From CAZCJA01 sp964499015 (GTDB lineage Bacteria; Elusimicrobiota; Elusimicrobia; F11): a stretch of 22,880 nt of DNA. A program made the translations under genes and the position numbers. The notes under the pieces were generated by a model that was given only the letters and a program-made list of their open reading frames with translations, was not told the DNA's origin and ran no database searches. The stretch lies in the NCBI GenBank assembly GCA_964499015.1, contig CAZCJA010000036.1:1-22880 (forward strand), in the 5' to 3' direction. How positions within the stretch are numbered: the first letter of the stretch is position 1; every line of letters starts with the position of its first letter. Below are positions 1 through 8,040 of the stretch, piece by piece.

Positions 1-57
1 TCAGCAGGCGAGTTTGACGCGGCGGTTCGCTCGATGGAACCGCTGCACAAAGCTTAA
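1..57 (+). CDS. C-terminal tail of an unidentified convergent gene (partial)
   Basis: The first 57 bases read as 18 sense codons (SAGEFDAAVRSMEPLHKA) closed by TAA. The composition looks like an ordinary soluble protein end, and codon third positions favour G and C. The stop overlaps the TAA of the minus-strand NeuB-like gene by 3-4 bases, and convergent genes overlap elsewhere in this window too. The family cannot be named from so short a tail. The reading could also be a chance open frame, because only 18 codons are visible; the sequence left of the window would decide. Confidence 0.4.
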   Translation, partial: SAGEFDAAVRSMEPLHKA

Positions 58-1574
58 ATCTGGTAGCGGCCCCAGTTTTTAACCACGGTCTTCCTCTGTG
101 AACGCTCGATTTTGTTGATTTCCTTATCCTCGTAATAAGAATCGTCGTTAAAGTGCGTGGACGATATTTCCTCGAAAATCGCGCCGTCTTTGGACGAAAA
201 CGAATGCCATACGCCTTGTCCGACCAGCAAGATATCGCCTGGATAGAGCGAACGAGGCCGCCCGTCGATGTTCACGTCCAAAATCCCATGCAGGACCTGA
301 AACGTCTCTTCCTTCTTCTTATGGAAATGTGCGGGATGGGCCTGGCCCGGCAACATGACGAGGATTTTTTTCGCATACTCGCGGTTCACGCAATTGATAA
401 TTGTCGTCCCCGTTTTGCGGAAATTTTTAACGCCGTAATGGTGTGAGAACTCCAATTGGAAATCGACGGCCAGCGCGATACGCGCTTCGTTCAACATGCC
501 TTTGATTTCGTGAATTGCGCGATAAAGGATTTTCCGTTCGAGATTCTCTTCAAACGCTATGCCGTCTTCGCTCACCGGCCCGTCTTTTTTGACGGCCACT
601 TTCAGCGACATCCCTTCCTTCCATTTGCCCGCGTCCAACTGCCCTTTCTGCCACGGCATCGCAAAATAAACGTCCTTGCGCTCGAGCTTGGCGCCGGCTT
701 TTAAATCCATTTTGGCGAAAATGCCCCGCTGCAATGAAGCCAGAGCTTCCAGCTCGACGTCCGATGACACCGGCCGTTCTTCCAGACCGGCGATGGCTTT
801 AGCGCGAAGCGCCGCTTTCACCCACGCGTCGATCTGCTTCGGCGTGCCCGAGTAGGCGTTCAATTTAATATCGCCGGTTTCCACGCCGACATGCCGTTCA
901 AGCATTTTGGCGCCCTTGGCGACCGCGATCATGACCGGCTCCAAAGAATCCGGAGACTCATGGGACGAGAAGCCAATCACCTTATCGCGGTAGCGGCGCT
1001 TCAGAGTATCGATCTGATTAAGCTGCAGCTGGTCGTTCGGCGTCGGGTACACCGCGATACAGTGCATGATCGCGAAATGCACGCGACGATGGTCGAAAAA
1101 GCTGACAATGTCGTCGATGTCTTTGAGAGCGAGACCGCCCGTTGAAAAGATAACGGGCTTGTTGGCGTCGGCAATTTTCTCGATCAACGGCCAATCTTTG
1201 GCCGAGCAACTGCCGATTTTGATCACATCGATGCCCAATTCCAAAATCTGGTCGACCGATTCTTCGTCGAACGGCGTACACATCGTGACGAGGCCGGCCT
1301 TTTTCACTTCTTTGATCAAATCGGCGTAGTTTTCCTTTGTTAACCGCGTGGAGAGAAAGCGCGGGATATGTTTATTGGGGCTGTTTTTCTTGTGGTCGGG
1401 ATGAATGAACGTGTCCATTTGACGGAACTGGAACTTAATGGCCGCGCGAATGCCGTTCTCTTTTGCGACGTTGCCTAAATCCTGAATGATTTTCTTGCCG
1501 TGTTCGAGCTGGCCTTGGTGGTTATTGGCCATTTCAAAGATGAACAGGTCTTTAAAGTTAAAACTCGTGTTCAC
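54..1574 (-). CDS. NeuB-like nonulosonate synthase with SAF and C-terminal cupin domains
   Basis: A 506-residue protein. Residues 1 to about 280 are a NeuB/SpsE TIM barrel: EMANNHQG at 14-21 matches the family's ExGxNHxG signature, followed by HCIAVYPTP, GFSSHE and LERHVG, which carry the two conserved metal-type histidines. These enzymes condense phosphoenolpyruvate with an N-acylated hexosamine to make a nonulosonic acid such as sialic, legionaminic or pseudaminic acid. About 283-345 is an antifreeze/SAF-like segment (RGIFAKMDLKAGAKL). About 404-480 is a cupin with HPAHFH at 413-418, EE at 422-423 and H457, like D-lyxose-isomerase-type cupins. Simple NeuB proteins are about 340-350 residues, so the cupin is an added domain. 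The start is GTG, overlapping the upstream stop as GTGA, with GGGAG a few bases upstream. It is the last gene of the minus-strand operon. The exact sugar is unknown. Confidence 0.9.
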   Translation of the reverse strand: MNTSFNFKDLFIFEMANNHQGQLEHGKKIIQDLGNVAKENGIRAAIKFQFRQMDTFIHPDHKKNSPNKHIPRFLSTRLTKENYADLIKEVKKAGLVTMCTPFDEESVDQILELGIDVIKIGSCSAKDWPLIEKIADANKPVIFSTGGLALKDIDDIVSFFDHRRVHFAIMHCIAVYPTPNDQLQLNQIDTLKRRYRDKVIGFSSHESPDSLEPVMIAVAKGAKMLERHVGVETGDIKLNAYSGTPKQIDAWVKAALRAKAIAGLEERPVSSDVELEALASLQRGIFAKMDLKAGAKLERKDVYFAMPWQKGQLDAGKWKEGMSLKVAVKKDGPVSEDGIAFEENLERKILYRAIHEIKGMLNEARIALAVDFQLEFSHHYGVKNFRKTGTTIINCVNREYAKKILVMLPGQAHPAHFHKKKEETFQVLHGILDVNIDGRPRSLYPGDILLVGQGVWHSFSSKDGAIFEEISSTHFNDDSYYEDKEINKIERSQRKTVVKNWGRYQI

Positions 1575-2638
1575 AAGCGCACTCCCATTTTGCCGCCTTT
1601 GGCTTCGGATTTATGCGCGGCCGCCACGACCGCCATGGTATCCAACCCGCGTTCCCATCCAAGCGGCGATTTTTTGCCGGACGAAACGCATTCGTCGATG
1701 TGCTTCAACTCTTCAATAAAATCGTCAGGCCGCTTCTTCGGGAACAAACGCACCTCCGGCGCCGCGCTGCCCTTGGACACCATCACCGCGTCGCCCTCGG
1801 CGTTGTAATTAGCGTACCAATCCACCGCGCCCTCGGTTCCCTGGATGCGCGCCCATTTGCGCGACGGGCGCGTGATCACGTCTTGAACCACACGGCCGGA
1901 AAACCCTTTCTTCGTTTTCAAATTCAGCAAGAATATGTCGTCGTAATGCGCCTTGCCCTGCTTCTTGTAATTAATGCACGCCGACACTTCGGAAACGTTT
2001 CCTTTTTCCAGCACGTGCGCCAAATGCTGCCACAAGTTCAGCGCGTGCGAATGCTCGCTGCTCGCGCCGCCCCCCTTTTTCCAATAACCCAAATACGAAT
2101 CCTCTGGGCCGCTCAGCCACGAATGCGCCTTAAAAATCCCTTCCCAATGCTCGCGAAATTCGACGTCCAGCGTTATGGGTTCGCCGATGAGGCCGGAGGC
2201 TACGACATTCTCCACTTCGCGCATCGCTTTTCCAACCACATGGTCATAGCCGACAAAAACACGCGTTTTTCCTTTTTTTACGAGTTTCTTAAAAGCGTCG
2301 GCCTTGGCCAGATCCGGCGGACAAATCGGTTTTTCAATCAAAAGAGCCTTGGGTTTCTCCGCGAGCGCGTCCAAGGCCAAAGACAAATGATACTCGGGCG
2401 GCGTGCCGATGATGATCAGATCAAACCCACCGCGCGGCGCGTTGTTGTTAAGCGTCAATTTGATCTCGTTATCCCAAGATCCATAACGCTGAGGATAAAT
2501 CTGGGTCCGCATGCGTTCGAGCGCCGAGGCGGAAATATCGCACACGACGACATCCCAACCCAAACGCCGGGCAGCGTTGGCGAGATGGTTGCCGATCGAC
2601 CCGGCTCCGTATATTTTCACTTTTCTGATTGATTCCAC
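1571..2638 (-). CDS. Gfo/Idh/MocA-family NAD(P)-dependent oxidoreductase
   Basis: A 355-residue protein with an N-terminal Rossmann fold (GAGSIG at 11-16) and the family's EKP motif at 102-104 (IEKPICPP), whose lysine is normally catalytic. The C-terminal half carries a histidine-rich stretch (SSEHSHALNLWQHL) where the substrate-binding histidine usually lies. Family members oxidise or reduce sugar hydroxyls or ketones using NAD(P). The gene overlaps the NeuB-like gene by 4 bases (GTGA), so the two are probably translationally coupled and share a pathway; a role in preparing or modifying the nonulosonate precursor is an inference. The start is GTG, chosen because AGGA lies about 9 bases upstream. 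A 42-base gap separates it from the flippase gene, the largest gap in this operon. Confidence 0.9.
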   Translation of the reverse strand: MESIRKVKIYGAGSIGNHLANAARRLGWDVVVCDISASALERMRTQIYPQRYGSWDNEIKLTLNNNAPRGGFDLIIIGTPPEYHLSLALDALAEKPKALLIEKPICPPDLAKADAFKKLVKKGKTRVFVGYDHVVGKAMREVENVVASGLIGEPITLDVEFREHWEGIFKAHSWLSGPEDSYLGYWKKGGGASSEHSHALNLWQHLAHVLEKGNVSEVSACINYKKQGKAHYDDIFLLNLKTKKGFSGRVVQDVITRPSRKWARIQGTEGAVDWYANYNAEGDAVMVSKGSAAPEVRLFPKKRPDDFIEELKHIDECVSSGKKSPLGWERGLDTMAVVAAAHKSEAKGGKMGVRL

Positions 2639-2680
2639 GCGGTGTTTCCTAAAACCAAGGATACACGCAGTTCGTGCTCT

Positions 2681-4018
2681 TTACAATGGTTTGATGGAAG
2701 GTTGTTTTGCGGTAAAAAAGCATCCGATTAAATTCCGGATTTCCGACGGGTTGGTGATCAATGTTTCGCGCAAGCTTAGTCCCGAGACGCGACTGAAACG
2801 TACCGCGAGCATCCCAAAATAGACCGCGTACGTTCCACAGGACACCAAAGCCGCCGTTTTAATTCCGAAGCGTGACGTGAGAAGCAGATTGGCCAGGATG
2901 TTAACGAGTGTCGTGGCCACGCCCGGCCAAATAATCAGGCGCGGACGGCCGATCCCGTAAAAGTATTCGGTAAAGAACCGCGAGATGCCCAAAAGAACTG
3001 TGCCGGGCACAAGGATCAGCAGCGAAGGCACTAACCCCATGTAATCCCGGCCAAAACAAAGCAGCACCACCGGCGCGGCCAACAGCATTACCAAAAGGGC
3101 CGCCGCGCCAATAACAACCAAATTTAACCGGCAGATGCGCGCCGTGAACTGCGACGCCTCCGCTTGTTCCAGCTTTGTCACGCGCGGATACAGAAGCGCC
3201 GCGACGGTACCGGGCAATTTCAAAAGCAAAAGCGAAATACCGACCGCCAGACTGTAGTGCGACATTTCCGTCTTAGTCAGATAGACAGCGATCACAAGCA
3301 AATCGAAGCGTTGCTGCAGGAATTGCAGGATGGTCACCGAATACATGCCCCAGCCGAATTTAAAAACATCGACGACAAACGTTGGATTAAATTTAAATGA
3401 GAAACGCTCATGCTTCCACAAGGCCACGCCGGCGATCAACAGCGCCGTCCAGACGGAAATAAAGCCCGCCGCGACCGCGCCATAAAAATCCCAGCCGATT
3501 TTCCAAAAGAAAACCGCCAAAAGGAAAAACAGAAACGACTTCACAATCAAACTGGCGTTGTACGAACGAAGATAACCCAGCGCCAGCTGCAGCTTGCCAT
3601 AGGCGACGATCATCAAAAGCGCCGGCACGCTTGCCACCGCTGTCCAGACGTAATAACGCGGAACACCGGTCGTTTTTAGAAAAGATTCATAAAACCGGTT
3701 TTCAAAAAACGCGTAACCGGCGAGAATGACAGACGAGGAAACCAAGAACATGAGCGTAATATGGCCGGCGGCGACGCCGAGCCCGTATTTCTTTTTGCCC
3801 AGATAAAAAACCGTGGCGTGATCGATCAGTCCGACCCGCCCGAATTTTTCAGCATAAAGCGGAATCAAGTTAACGGTATAAAACAGGCCGAGCTGGGCGG
3901 GGCCGAGCCAGCGGGCGAGCACGACACTCGTAAGAAATGAAATGGCTGTAACAACCACATCTTGCGACAGCAGCGCGAACGTTCCACGCAGAAGCCCGGG
4001 TTCTTTAATCGAATTCAT
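2681..4018 (-). CDS. Wzx-like polysaccharide flippase (MOP superfamily)
   Basis: A 445-residue polytopic membrane protein with roughly 12-14 hydrophobic segments and the typical flippase N-terminus: a short charged leader, then LSQDVVVTAISFLTSVVLARWLGPAQLGLF. The ARxLGP-x-x-x-G-x-F pattern is characteristic of RfbX/Wzx and related lipid-linked oligosaccharide exporters. It probably moves undecaprenyl-linked glycan repeat units across the inner membrane. No polymerase (Wzy) is recognisable beside it. The ATG overlaps the upstream methyltransferase stop by 4 bases (ATGA). Family assignment is firm; substrate is unknown. Confidence 0.88.
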   Translation of the reverse strand: MNSIKEPGLLRGTFALLSQDVVVTAISFLTSVVLARWLGPAQLGLFYTVNLIPLYAEKFGRVGLIDHATVFYLGKKKYGLGVAAGHITLMFLVSSSVILAGYAFFENRFYESFLKTTGVPRYYVWTAVASVPALLMIVAYGKLQLALGYLRSYNASLIVKSFLFFLLAVFFWKIGWDFYGAVAAGFISVWTALLIAGVALWKHERFSFKFNPTFVVDVFKFGWGMYSVTILQFLQQRFDLLVIAVYLTKTEMSHYSLAVGISLLLLKLPGTVAALLYPRVTKLEQAEASQFTARICRLNLVVIGAAALLVMLLAAPVVLLCFGRDYMGLVPSLLILVPGTVLLGISRFFTEYFYGIGRPRLIIWPGVATTLVNILANLLLTSRFGIKTAALVSCGTYAVYFGMLAVRFSRVSGLSLRETLITNPSEIRNLIGCFFTAKQPSIKPL

Positions 4019-4542
4019 TTGACCGCGATCAACTCAAACTCCATGACTTGGATGATATTGCAGAAAAAATGCGCGAGCGTTTCCAGTACAAAACGGGCCG
4101 GCGCAGAGCTAAAACGGTAGTAGCGGCCAAACACGCGCACATGATAAGCGCGCCGCCCCGGACGAAAGCGGGCCCGCGCGTAATAGGGCCGCTCTTTGCA
4201 GCGAAAATGGTCGGGGTCAAAAAAATCGAACGTGTGTTCGTTAAACGGACGGATGTGCGTCGGGTCGGTGATGTAATCGGAGGCGTTCCAGTACGGCACG
4301 TTGACGTTGACCTGCGCTCCGCTTTTACTGATGCGCCACAGCTCGTCCATCACGGCAATCGTGTTCGGCAAATGCTCGAGCACGTGGTTCAGCAGGATTT
4401 TTTTGAATTGGTTGTCCGGAAACGGCCAGGGCATTTTGGCCAGGTCATGCACAATATCCACGCCGGGAAGGGGCGCGCAATCGACGTTCACGTGGTCGTC
4501 AAGAATAACGTGACCGCATCCCAAATGAAGGTTCTCTTTCAT
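4015..4542 (-). CDS. Class I SAM-dependent methyltransferase
   Basis: A 175-residue single-domain protein. LHLGCG at 5-10 is SAM-binding motif I, VNVDCAP provides the acidic residue after strand 2, and NHVLEHL at 52-58 with MDELWRISKSGA is the Methyltransf_11-type motif and post-I region. It is compact for the family. It most likely methylates a sugar or glycan precursor, judged only from its place between a glycosyltransferase and a flippase. The ATG overlaps the stop of the upstream GT9 gene by 4 bases and is preceded by AAAGGCGGCGGC. The target atom (O, N or C) cannot be read from the sequence. Confidence 0.85.
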   Translation of the reverse strand: MKENLHLGCGHVILDDHVNVDCAPLPGVDIVHDLAKMPWPFPDNQFKKILLNHVLEHLPNTIAVMDELWRISKSGAQVNVNVPYWNASDYITDPTHIRPFNEHTFDFFDPDHFRCKERPYYARARFRPGRRAYHVRVFGRYYRFSSAPARFVLETLAHFFCNIIQVMEFELIAVK

Positions 4543-5747
4543 GCCGCCGCCTTTGCGCGCACGCCGCGCGCGGACAATTTTTTCGCCGCCGCCTGATAAA
4601 CCGCCTCAACCGAAATCTCTTTAACGCATTCCCCGTGGCCGCAGGCCGATTTATGGCCCGTGTGCAGCCCCAAGCGCACCGTCGGCTCGCAATCCGCGCC
4701 CGCTTTGACCACCGTGTGAATATCATTCACCCAGGGGCCAAATGCCGCCGGATCGGTGGGACCGAAAATATGCACGCTTGGCGTCCCCGCTGACACCGCC
4801 ATATGGCCCAGCCCCGAATCGTTCCCGATAAAAACCGCGCAGCGCGACAACAAACGCCGCACCAAAAGCGCATTTTGCGGCGCGTATACCGTGACCGCGC
4901 CGGACACTCCGGCAAACGCCGGCTTTAAGTCATTCCATTCGGACGGCGTGGCGAACACCACGACGCCCGCGTTCCATTCTTTCAGCAAACGCGCCGTGAG
5001 CTCCGCCCAGCGTTCGGCCGGCCACTGTTTCCAGCGTTGATTGATACTTACGCCCGGATGCAGCGCGATTACCGGCTTGTCCGCCGGAAAACCGGCCGCC
5101 GCCATTTCTTTTTTAACGCGCGCGTCGTCGCCAAACGCGGGGTCGTCCACCGCCACTGAGCGCTCCCACGATTGAGATGGCCGCAATTGGCACAAAACGG
5201 CCAGGCCATGATCGATTTCATGAACGTTGTGGCCGGTGAGAAAAACTTTCTTGTTAAAAAAGCTGCGGCGGAAGAGTTCTTCTTCCAATAAATCGAAGGA
5301 AAGCGACCAGCCATGCGGCTGGCGGCAGGATCCGACGCGTACGGGCACGTCGCGCAGCGCCCACATGAAATAGCGCACCGGCGAAATATAGGTGCCCACT
5401 ACCAAATCGTAGTTTTCCGCACGAAGCTCTTGAGCGACTTTGCCGCGCCCGGAAAAACCGGCGGCCTTCCAATCGATACTCTTGATTTCATCGATACCGG
5501 AGAGCCCTTCCGCGAGCGACGGCGCGCCGGAATAGCCGGCGGTAAGCAGCGTGACGCGGGCGCTGGGATAGAGTTTTTTCAGGTTGCGGAGCGCGGGCGA
5601 GAAGAGCAGGAGATCGCCCAATCCCATGTAGCCGAACACGAGGATTTTCCGGGGGTTTATCGCGGCGGGCGCGGGCCGGAAGGCCCAATAAATTCTCAGC
5701 AGCAGGAGTTCAAAAAGAGCGGCGATCCCGTTGAAGAAGCGGTGCAC
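4539..5747 (-). CDS. Glycosyltransferase family 9 (heptosyltransferase-like)
   Basis: A 402-residue GT-B protein. GLGDLLLFSPALRNLKKLYP (42-61) is the GT9 N-terminal motif. The C-terminal half has LHPGVSINQRWKQWP and FIGNDSGLGHMAVSAGTPSV followed by IFGPTDP, which form the nucleotide-sugar site of ADP-heptose:LPS heptosyltransferases. A hydrophobic N-terminal stretch (about 9-23) may anchor it to the inner membrane. GT9 enzymes usually add heptose to the lipopolysaccharide core, but members in O-antigen clusters use other sugars. The GTG start follows the fcl stop TAG directly, with no gap, indicating coupling. A cluster of cysteines near the C-terminus (ADCEP, KSACGHGEC) is noticeable and may bind metal; this is speculative. 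Confidence 0.9.
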   Translation of the reverse strand: MHRFFNGIAALFELLLLRIYWAFRPAPAAINPRKILVFGYMGLGDLLLFSPALRNLKKLYPSARVTLLTAGYSGAPSLAEGLSGIDEIKSIDWKAAGFSGRGKVAQELRAENYDLVVGTYISPVRYFMWALRDVPVRVGSCRQPHGWSLSFDLLEEELFRRSFFNKKVFLTGHNVHEIDHGLAVLCQLRPSQSWERSVAVDDPAFGDDARVKKEMAAAGFPADKPVIALHPGVSINQRWKQWPAERWAELTARLLKEWNAGVVVFATPSEWNDLKPAFAGVSGAVTVYAPQNALLVRRLLSRCAVFIGNDSGLGHMAVSAGTPSVHIFGPTDPAAFGPWVNDIHTVVKAGADCEPTVRLGLHTGHKSACGHGECVKEISVEAVYQAAAKKLSARGVRAKAAA

Positions 5748-6713
5748 CTAGCGGCCGGCTCCCTGGATCCTGGTGCGGTTCGCCGCGTACCATTCCACGG
5801 TTTTCTTAAGACCTTCGAGAAACGGCGTTTTCGCCTCGAAGCCGAAATTCTTTTTGGCGCGCTCGGTGTCGAGCGAGCGGCGCGGCTGGCCGTCGGGACG
5901 CGTTGGGTCCCAGACGATCTTGCCTTTAAAGCCGGTGAGCTTCACAATAATGTCCGCGAGTTCGGAGATGCGCATCTCAAAACCGGCGCCCAAGTTCACG
6001 GGCTCACTGGAATTGTATTTCTCCGTCGCCAGCACGATCGCTTCCGCGGCATCATCCACGTAAAGAAATTCGCGGCTCGGCGTGCCGGTTCCCCACAGCA
6101 CGATTTCGCTCTTGCCCAAGTCGATCGCCTCGTAGCACTTGCGGATGATGGCCGGGATCACATGCGAGGTTTTCAAATCGAAATTGTCGCCCGGGCCGTA
6201 GAGATTCACCGGCAAAAGATAAACAGAATTGAAGCCGTGGTGCTTGCGGTAGGTCTGCGACATGACCAGCATCATTTTTTTGGCCAGGCCGTACGCGGCG
6301 TTGGTATCTTCAGGGTAGCCGTCCCAAAGGTTTTCCTCTTTAAACGGGACCGGGGTGAATTTCGGGTAGGCACAAATGGTGCCGATCGCCACAAATTTTT
6401 CGAGACCGATGCGGCGGCCGACTTCCATCATTTGCACGCCCATCATCAAATTCGAATAGAAGAAAGTCGCCTGATTGGCCTCGTTGGCGCCGATGCCGCC
6501 CACGCGCGCGGCCAAATGAATGACGATCTCGGGCTTGGCGTCTTTGTAAAGTTTTTCGACGGCGGATATTTGCACCAAGTCATAGTCTTTGCTGCGCGGA
6601 ATGAAGATGTTGGTATAGCCGCGGCTTATAAGGTTTTCTACAACGGCGGACCCAAGGAAGCCGCTGCCGCCGGTGACGAGAATCTTTTTGGAGTGGAGGT
6701 CAGCGGCCGACAT
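5748..6713 (-). CDS. fcl: GDP-L-fucose synthase
   Basis: A 321-residue extended SDR, the usual length. TGGSGFLG at 14-21 binds NADP(H), Y141-GLA-K145 is the catalytic pair, the GTICAYP segment carries the family cysteine, and KTSHVIPAII carries the conserved histidine. VGGIGANEANQATFFYSNLMM is close to the classical WcaG sequence. It converts GDP-4-keto-6-deoxymannose to GDP-L-fucose by 3,5-epimerisation and 4-reduction in the cytosol. Its ATG lies 14 bases inside the gmd gene, so the two steps are coupled in order. Threonine stands where E. coli Fcl has the catalytic serine, a conservative change. Confidence 0.95.
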   Translation of the reverse strand: MSAADLHSKKILVTGGSGFLGSAVVENLISRGYTNIFIPRSKDYDLVQISAVEKLYKDAKPEIVIHLAARVGGIGANEANQATFFYSNLMMGVQMMEVGRRIGLEKFVAIGTICAYPKFTPVPFKEENLWDGYPEDTNAAYGLAKKMMLVMSQTYRKHHGFNSVYLLPVNLYGPGDNFDLKTSHVIPAIIRKCYEAIDLGKSEIVLWGTGTPSREFLYVDDAAEAIVLATEKYNSSEPVNLGAGFEMRISELADIIVKLTGFKGKIVWDPTRPDGQPRRSLDTERAKKNFGFEAKTPFLEGLKKTVEWYAANRTRIQGAGR

Positions 6714-7767
6714 GGACAGGGTCGGAAACCACCGGCGCCATCCAATTCATGCCGAGCGTTTCCAGCTTGCGGAAGCCGGCGCCGGGCGGCGTCAGCCCCA
6801 TCGCGGCCACGTCGGCGTCCACCATAATGTGCGCCAAATCTTTGAACGTCACTTTCGGCGTCCACTGCAGAATTTTGTTGGCTTTGGCCGGATTGGCGCG
6901 CAGAGCGTCCACTTCCGTCGGGCGGAAGTAGCGCGGGTCAATCTCGACGTATTTCTTGTAGTCCAAATTGACGTAGCTGAACGCTTCCACGAGGAATTCC
7001 TCAATGGAGTGGTCTTCACCGGTGCCGACCACATAATCTTCCGGGCGCTCCTGCTGCAGCATGCGCCACATGCATTCCACGTATTCCGGAGCGAAGCCCC
7101 AGTCGCGGCGCGCTTTCAAATTGCCCAGGTACAGTTTGTCTTGCTTCTTCGCGAGGATCGCGGCGAGCGCTTTGGTGATTTTGCGCGTCACGAACGTCGC
7201 GCCGCGGCGCGGCGACTCATGGTTAAAGAGAATGCCGTTGCAGGCAAATAGGTTGTAGCTCTCGCGGTAATTGATGACGCTCCAGTAGCCGAACAGCTTC
7301 GCGATCGCGTACGGGCTGCGCGGATAGAACGGCGTGGTTTCACTCTGCGGGGGCGGGGTCGCGCCAAAGAGTTCGGAGCTGGAGGCCTGATAAAAACGGG
7401 GTTTTTTCTTCGCGTGGCGGATGGCTTCCAACAGGCGGATTGTGCTCATGCCGACGGTTTCGGCGGTGTAGTCCGGAATGTCGAAGCTGACGCGCACATG
7501 GCTTTGGGCGCCCAAGTGATACACCTCATCGGGTTCGACGCTGTACAACAAATTGGTCACATGGCCTGCGTCCGTTAAGTCGCCGTAGTGGAGATGAAGT
7601 TTATTCCCTTTATTATGCGGGTCGGCGTAGATATGGTCGATGCGGTTGGTATTGAATGAACTGGAGCGGCGGATAATGCCGTGAACTTCATAGCCTTTCG
7701 ACAGAAGAAGTTCGGCGAGGTACGAGCCGTCCTGTCCGGTGATGCCGGTAATAAACGCTTTTTTCAT
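6700..7767 (-). CDS. gmd: GDP-mannose 4,6-dehydratase
   Basis: A 355-residue extended SDR. TGITGQDGSYLAELLL near the N-terminus (TGITGQDG 7-14), RRSSSFNTNRIDHIY, SSSELFG (129-135) and YPRSPYAIAK (catalytic Y153 and K157) are diagnostic for Gmd. It dehydrates GDP-D-mannose to GDP-4-keto-6-deoxy-D-mannose, the substrate of the next gene, fcl. It is the first gene of the minus-strand operon. No Shine-Dalgarno sequence is visible before the ATG; a -10-like box lies only 8 bases upstream, which suggests a very short leader. GDP-mannose supply genes (manB/manC) are not in the window, though the nucleotidyltransferase at 10291 could in principle contribute. Confidence 0.96.
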   Translation of the reverse strand: MKKAFITGITGQDGSYLAELLLSKGYEVHGIIRRSSSFNTNRIDHIYADPHNKGNKLHLHYGDLTDAGHVTNLLYSVEPDEVYHLGAQSHVRVSFDIPDYTAETVGMSTIRLLEAIRHAKKKPRFYQASSSELFGATPPPQSETTPFYPRSPYAIAKLFGYWSVINYRESYNLFACNGILFNHESPRRGATFVTRKITKALAAILAKKQDKLYLGNLKARRDWGFAPEYVECMWRMLQQERPEDYVVGTGEDHSIEEFLVEAFSYVNLDYKKYVEIDPRYFRPTEVDALRANPAKANKILQWTPKVTFKDLAHIMVDADVAAMGLTPPGAGFRKLETLGMNWMAPVVSDPVHVGR

Positions 7768-7775
7768 GGTTCGTG

Positions 7776-7804
7776 ACTTTAGAAAAAGCGCTTATTAAGT
7801 GCAA
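7776..7804 (-). promoter_or_regulatory. Candidate promoter of the gmd operon
   Basis: On the minus strand TTGCAC (7804-7799) and TAAAGT (7781-7776) are separated by 17 bases. The matches to sigma-70 consensus are partial (3 of 6 and 4 of 6). The -10-like box ends 8 bases before the gmd ATG, so the transcript would be leaderless or nearly so, in keeping with the missing ribosome binding site. This is inferred from spacing only. Confidence 0.3.
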
Positions 7805-7913
7805 TTAGCGGCGTTCTTCGATTTCTTGGCCTTCGGGGGCCATTTCCACGTCCATCGGCGGGCGCATATCGTCCACTTTCTTATCGGTGCCTTGGCCGCA
7901 GCCTTTTTCAGGG
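7805..7913 (-). pseudogene. Coding-like remnant between tRNA-Lys and gmd
   Basis: On the minus strand this stretch stays open and ends in TAA at 7805-7807. The deduced tail includes KKVDDMRPPMDVEMAPEGQE followed by IEERR. Codon use resembles real genes here (GCC, CCC, GGC, ATC, CGC). However, the frame runs back directly into the tRNA-Lys gene, and no start with a ribosome binding site is seen. It may be the 3' end of a gene cut off by rearrangement at the tRNA, a very short peptide starting at an internal ATG, or chance. No family is recognised. Confidence 0.2.
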
Positions 7914-7920
7914 AAAAAAA
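7914..7920 (-). terminator. U-tract directly after tRNA-Lys, possible terminator
   Basis: Seven consecutive T residues on the minus strand follow the discriminator base of tRNA-Lys. The acceptor/T-arm stem next to a U-tract could stop transcription, as in some compact tRNA genes. No separate GC-rich hairpin is present. It is equally possible that the tract is only a processing spacer. Confidence 0.3.
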
Positions 7921-7993
7921 TGGGTCGCCAGGGAATCGAACCCTGAACCTTGTCCTTAAGAGGGACCTGCTCTACCAGTTGAGCTAGCGACCC
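7921..7993 (-). tRNA. tRNA-Lys (anticodon CTT)
   Basis: A 73-base cloverleaf on the minus strand. The acceptor GGGTCGC pairs with GCGACCC, the D arm is GCTC-AACTGGTA-GAGC, the anticodon loop is CTCTTAA (anticodon CTT, reads AAG), and the T arm is CAGGG-TTCGATT-CCCTG, ending in discriminator A. The sequence resembles bacterial tRNA-Lys. CCA is not encoded, so a CCA-adding enzyme is needed. The first anticodon-stem pair (27-43) is a G-A mismatch. The gene lies between the gmd operon and the divergent oxidase gene. Confidence 0.96.
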
Positions 7994-8006
7994 GAGAAGT
8001 GCGGGA

Positions 8007-8034
8007 TTGCGAAAGAAGGCGGAAATCCTACAAT
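8007..8034 (+). promoter_or_regulatory. Candidate promoter of the L-2-hydroxyglutarate oxidase gene
   Basis: TTGCGA (8007-8012) and TACAAT (8029-8034, 5 of 6 consensus matches) are spaced by 16 bases. The -10 box ends 6 bases before the ATG at 8041, placing the likely transcription start at or next to the start codon. No Shine-Dalgarno sequence lies upstream, so a leaderless mRNA is plausible. Confidence 0.4.
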
Positions 8035-8040
8035 ATCTCA

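Noticed and set aside
1613..2632. 339-codon open frame on the plus strand
   Set aside because: It is antisense to the Gfo/Idh/MocA gene, with low-complexity Arg/Phe-rich translation and no motifs.
5313..6827. Long open frame (504 codons) on the plus strand
   Set aside because: It lies antisense to the GT9, fcl and gmd genes, which have clear family motifs. Its translation is rich in Arg, His and Gly with no recognisable domain, as expected for a GC-driven shadow frame.
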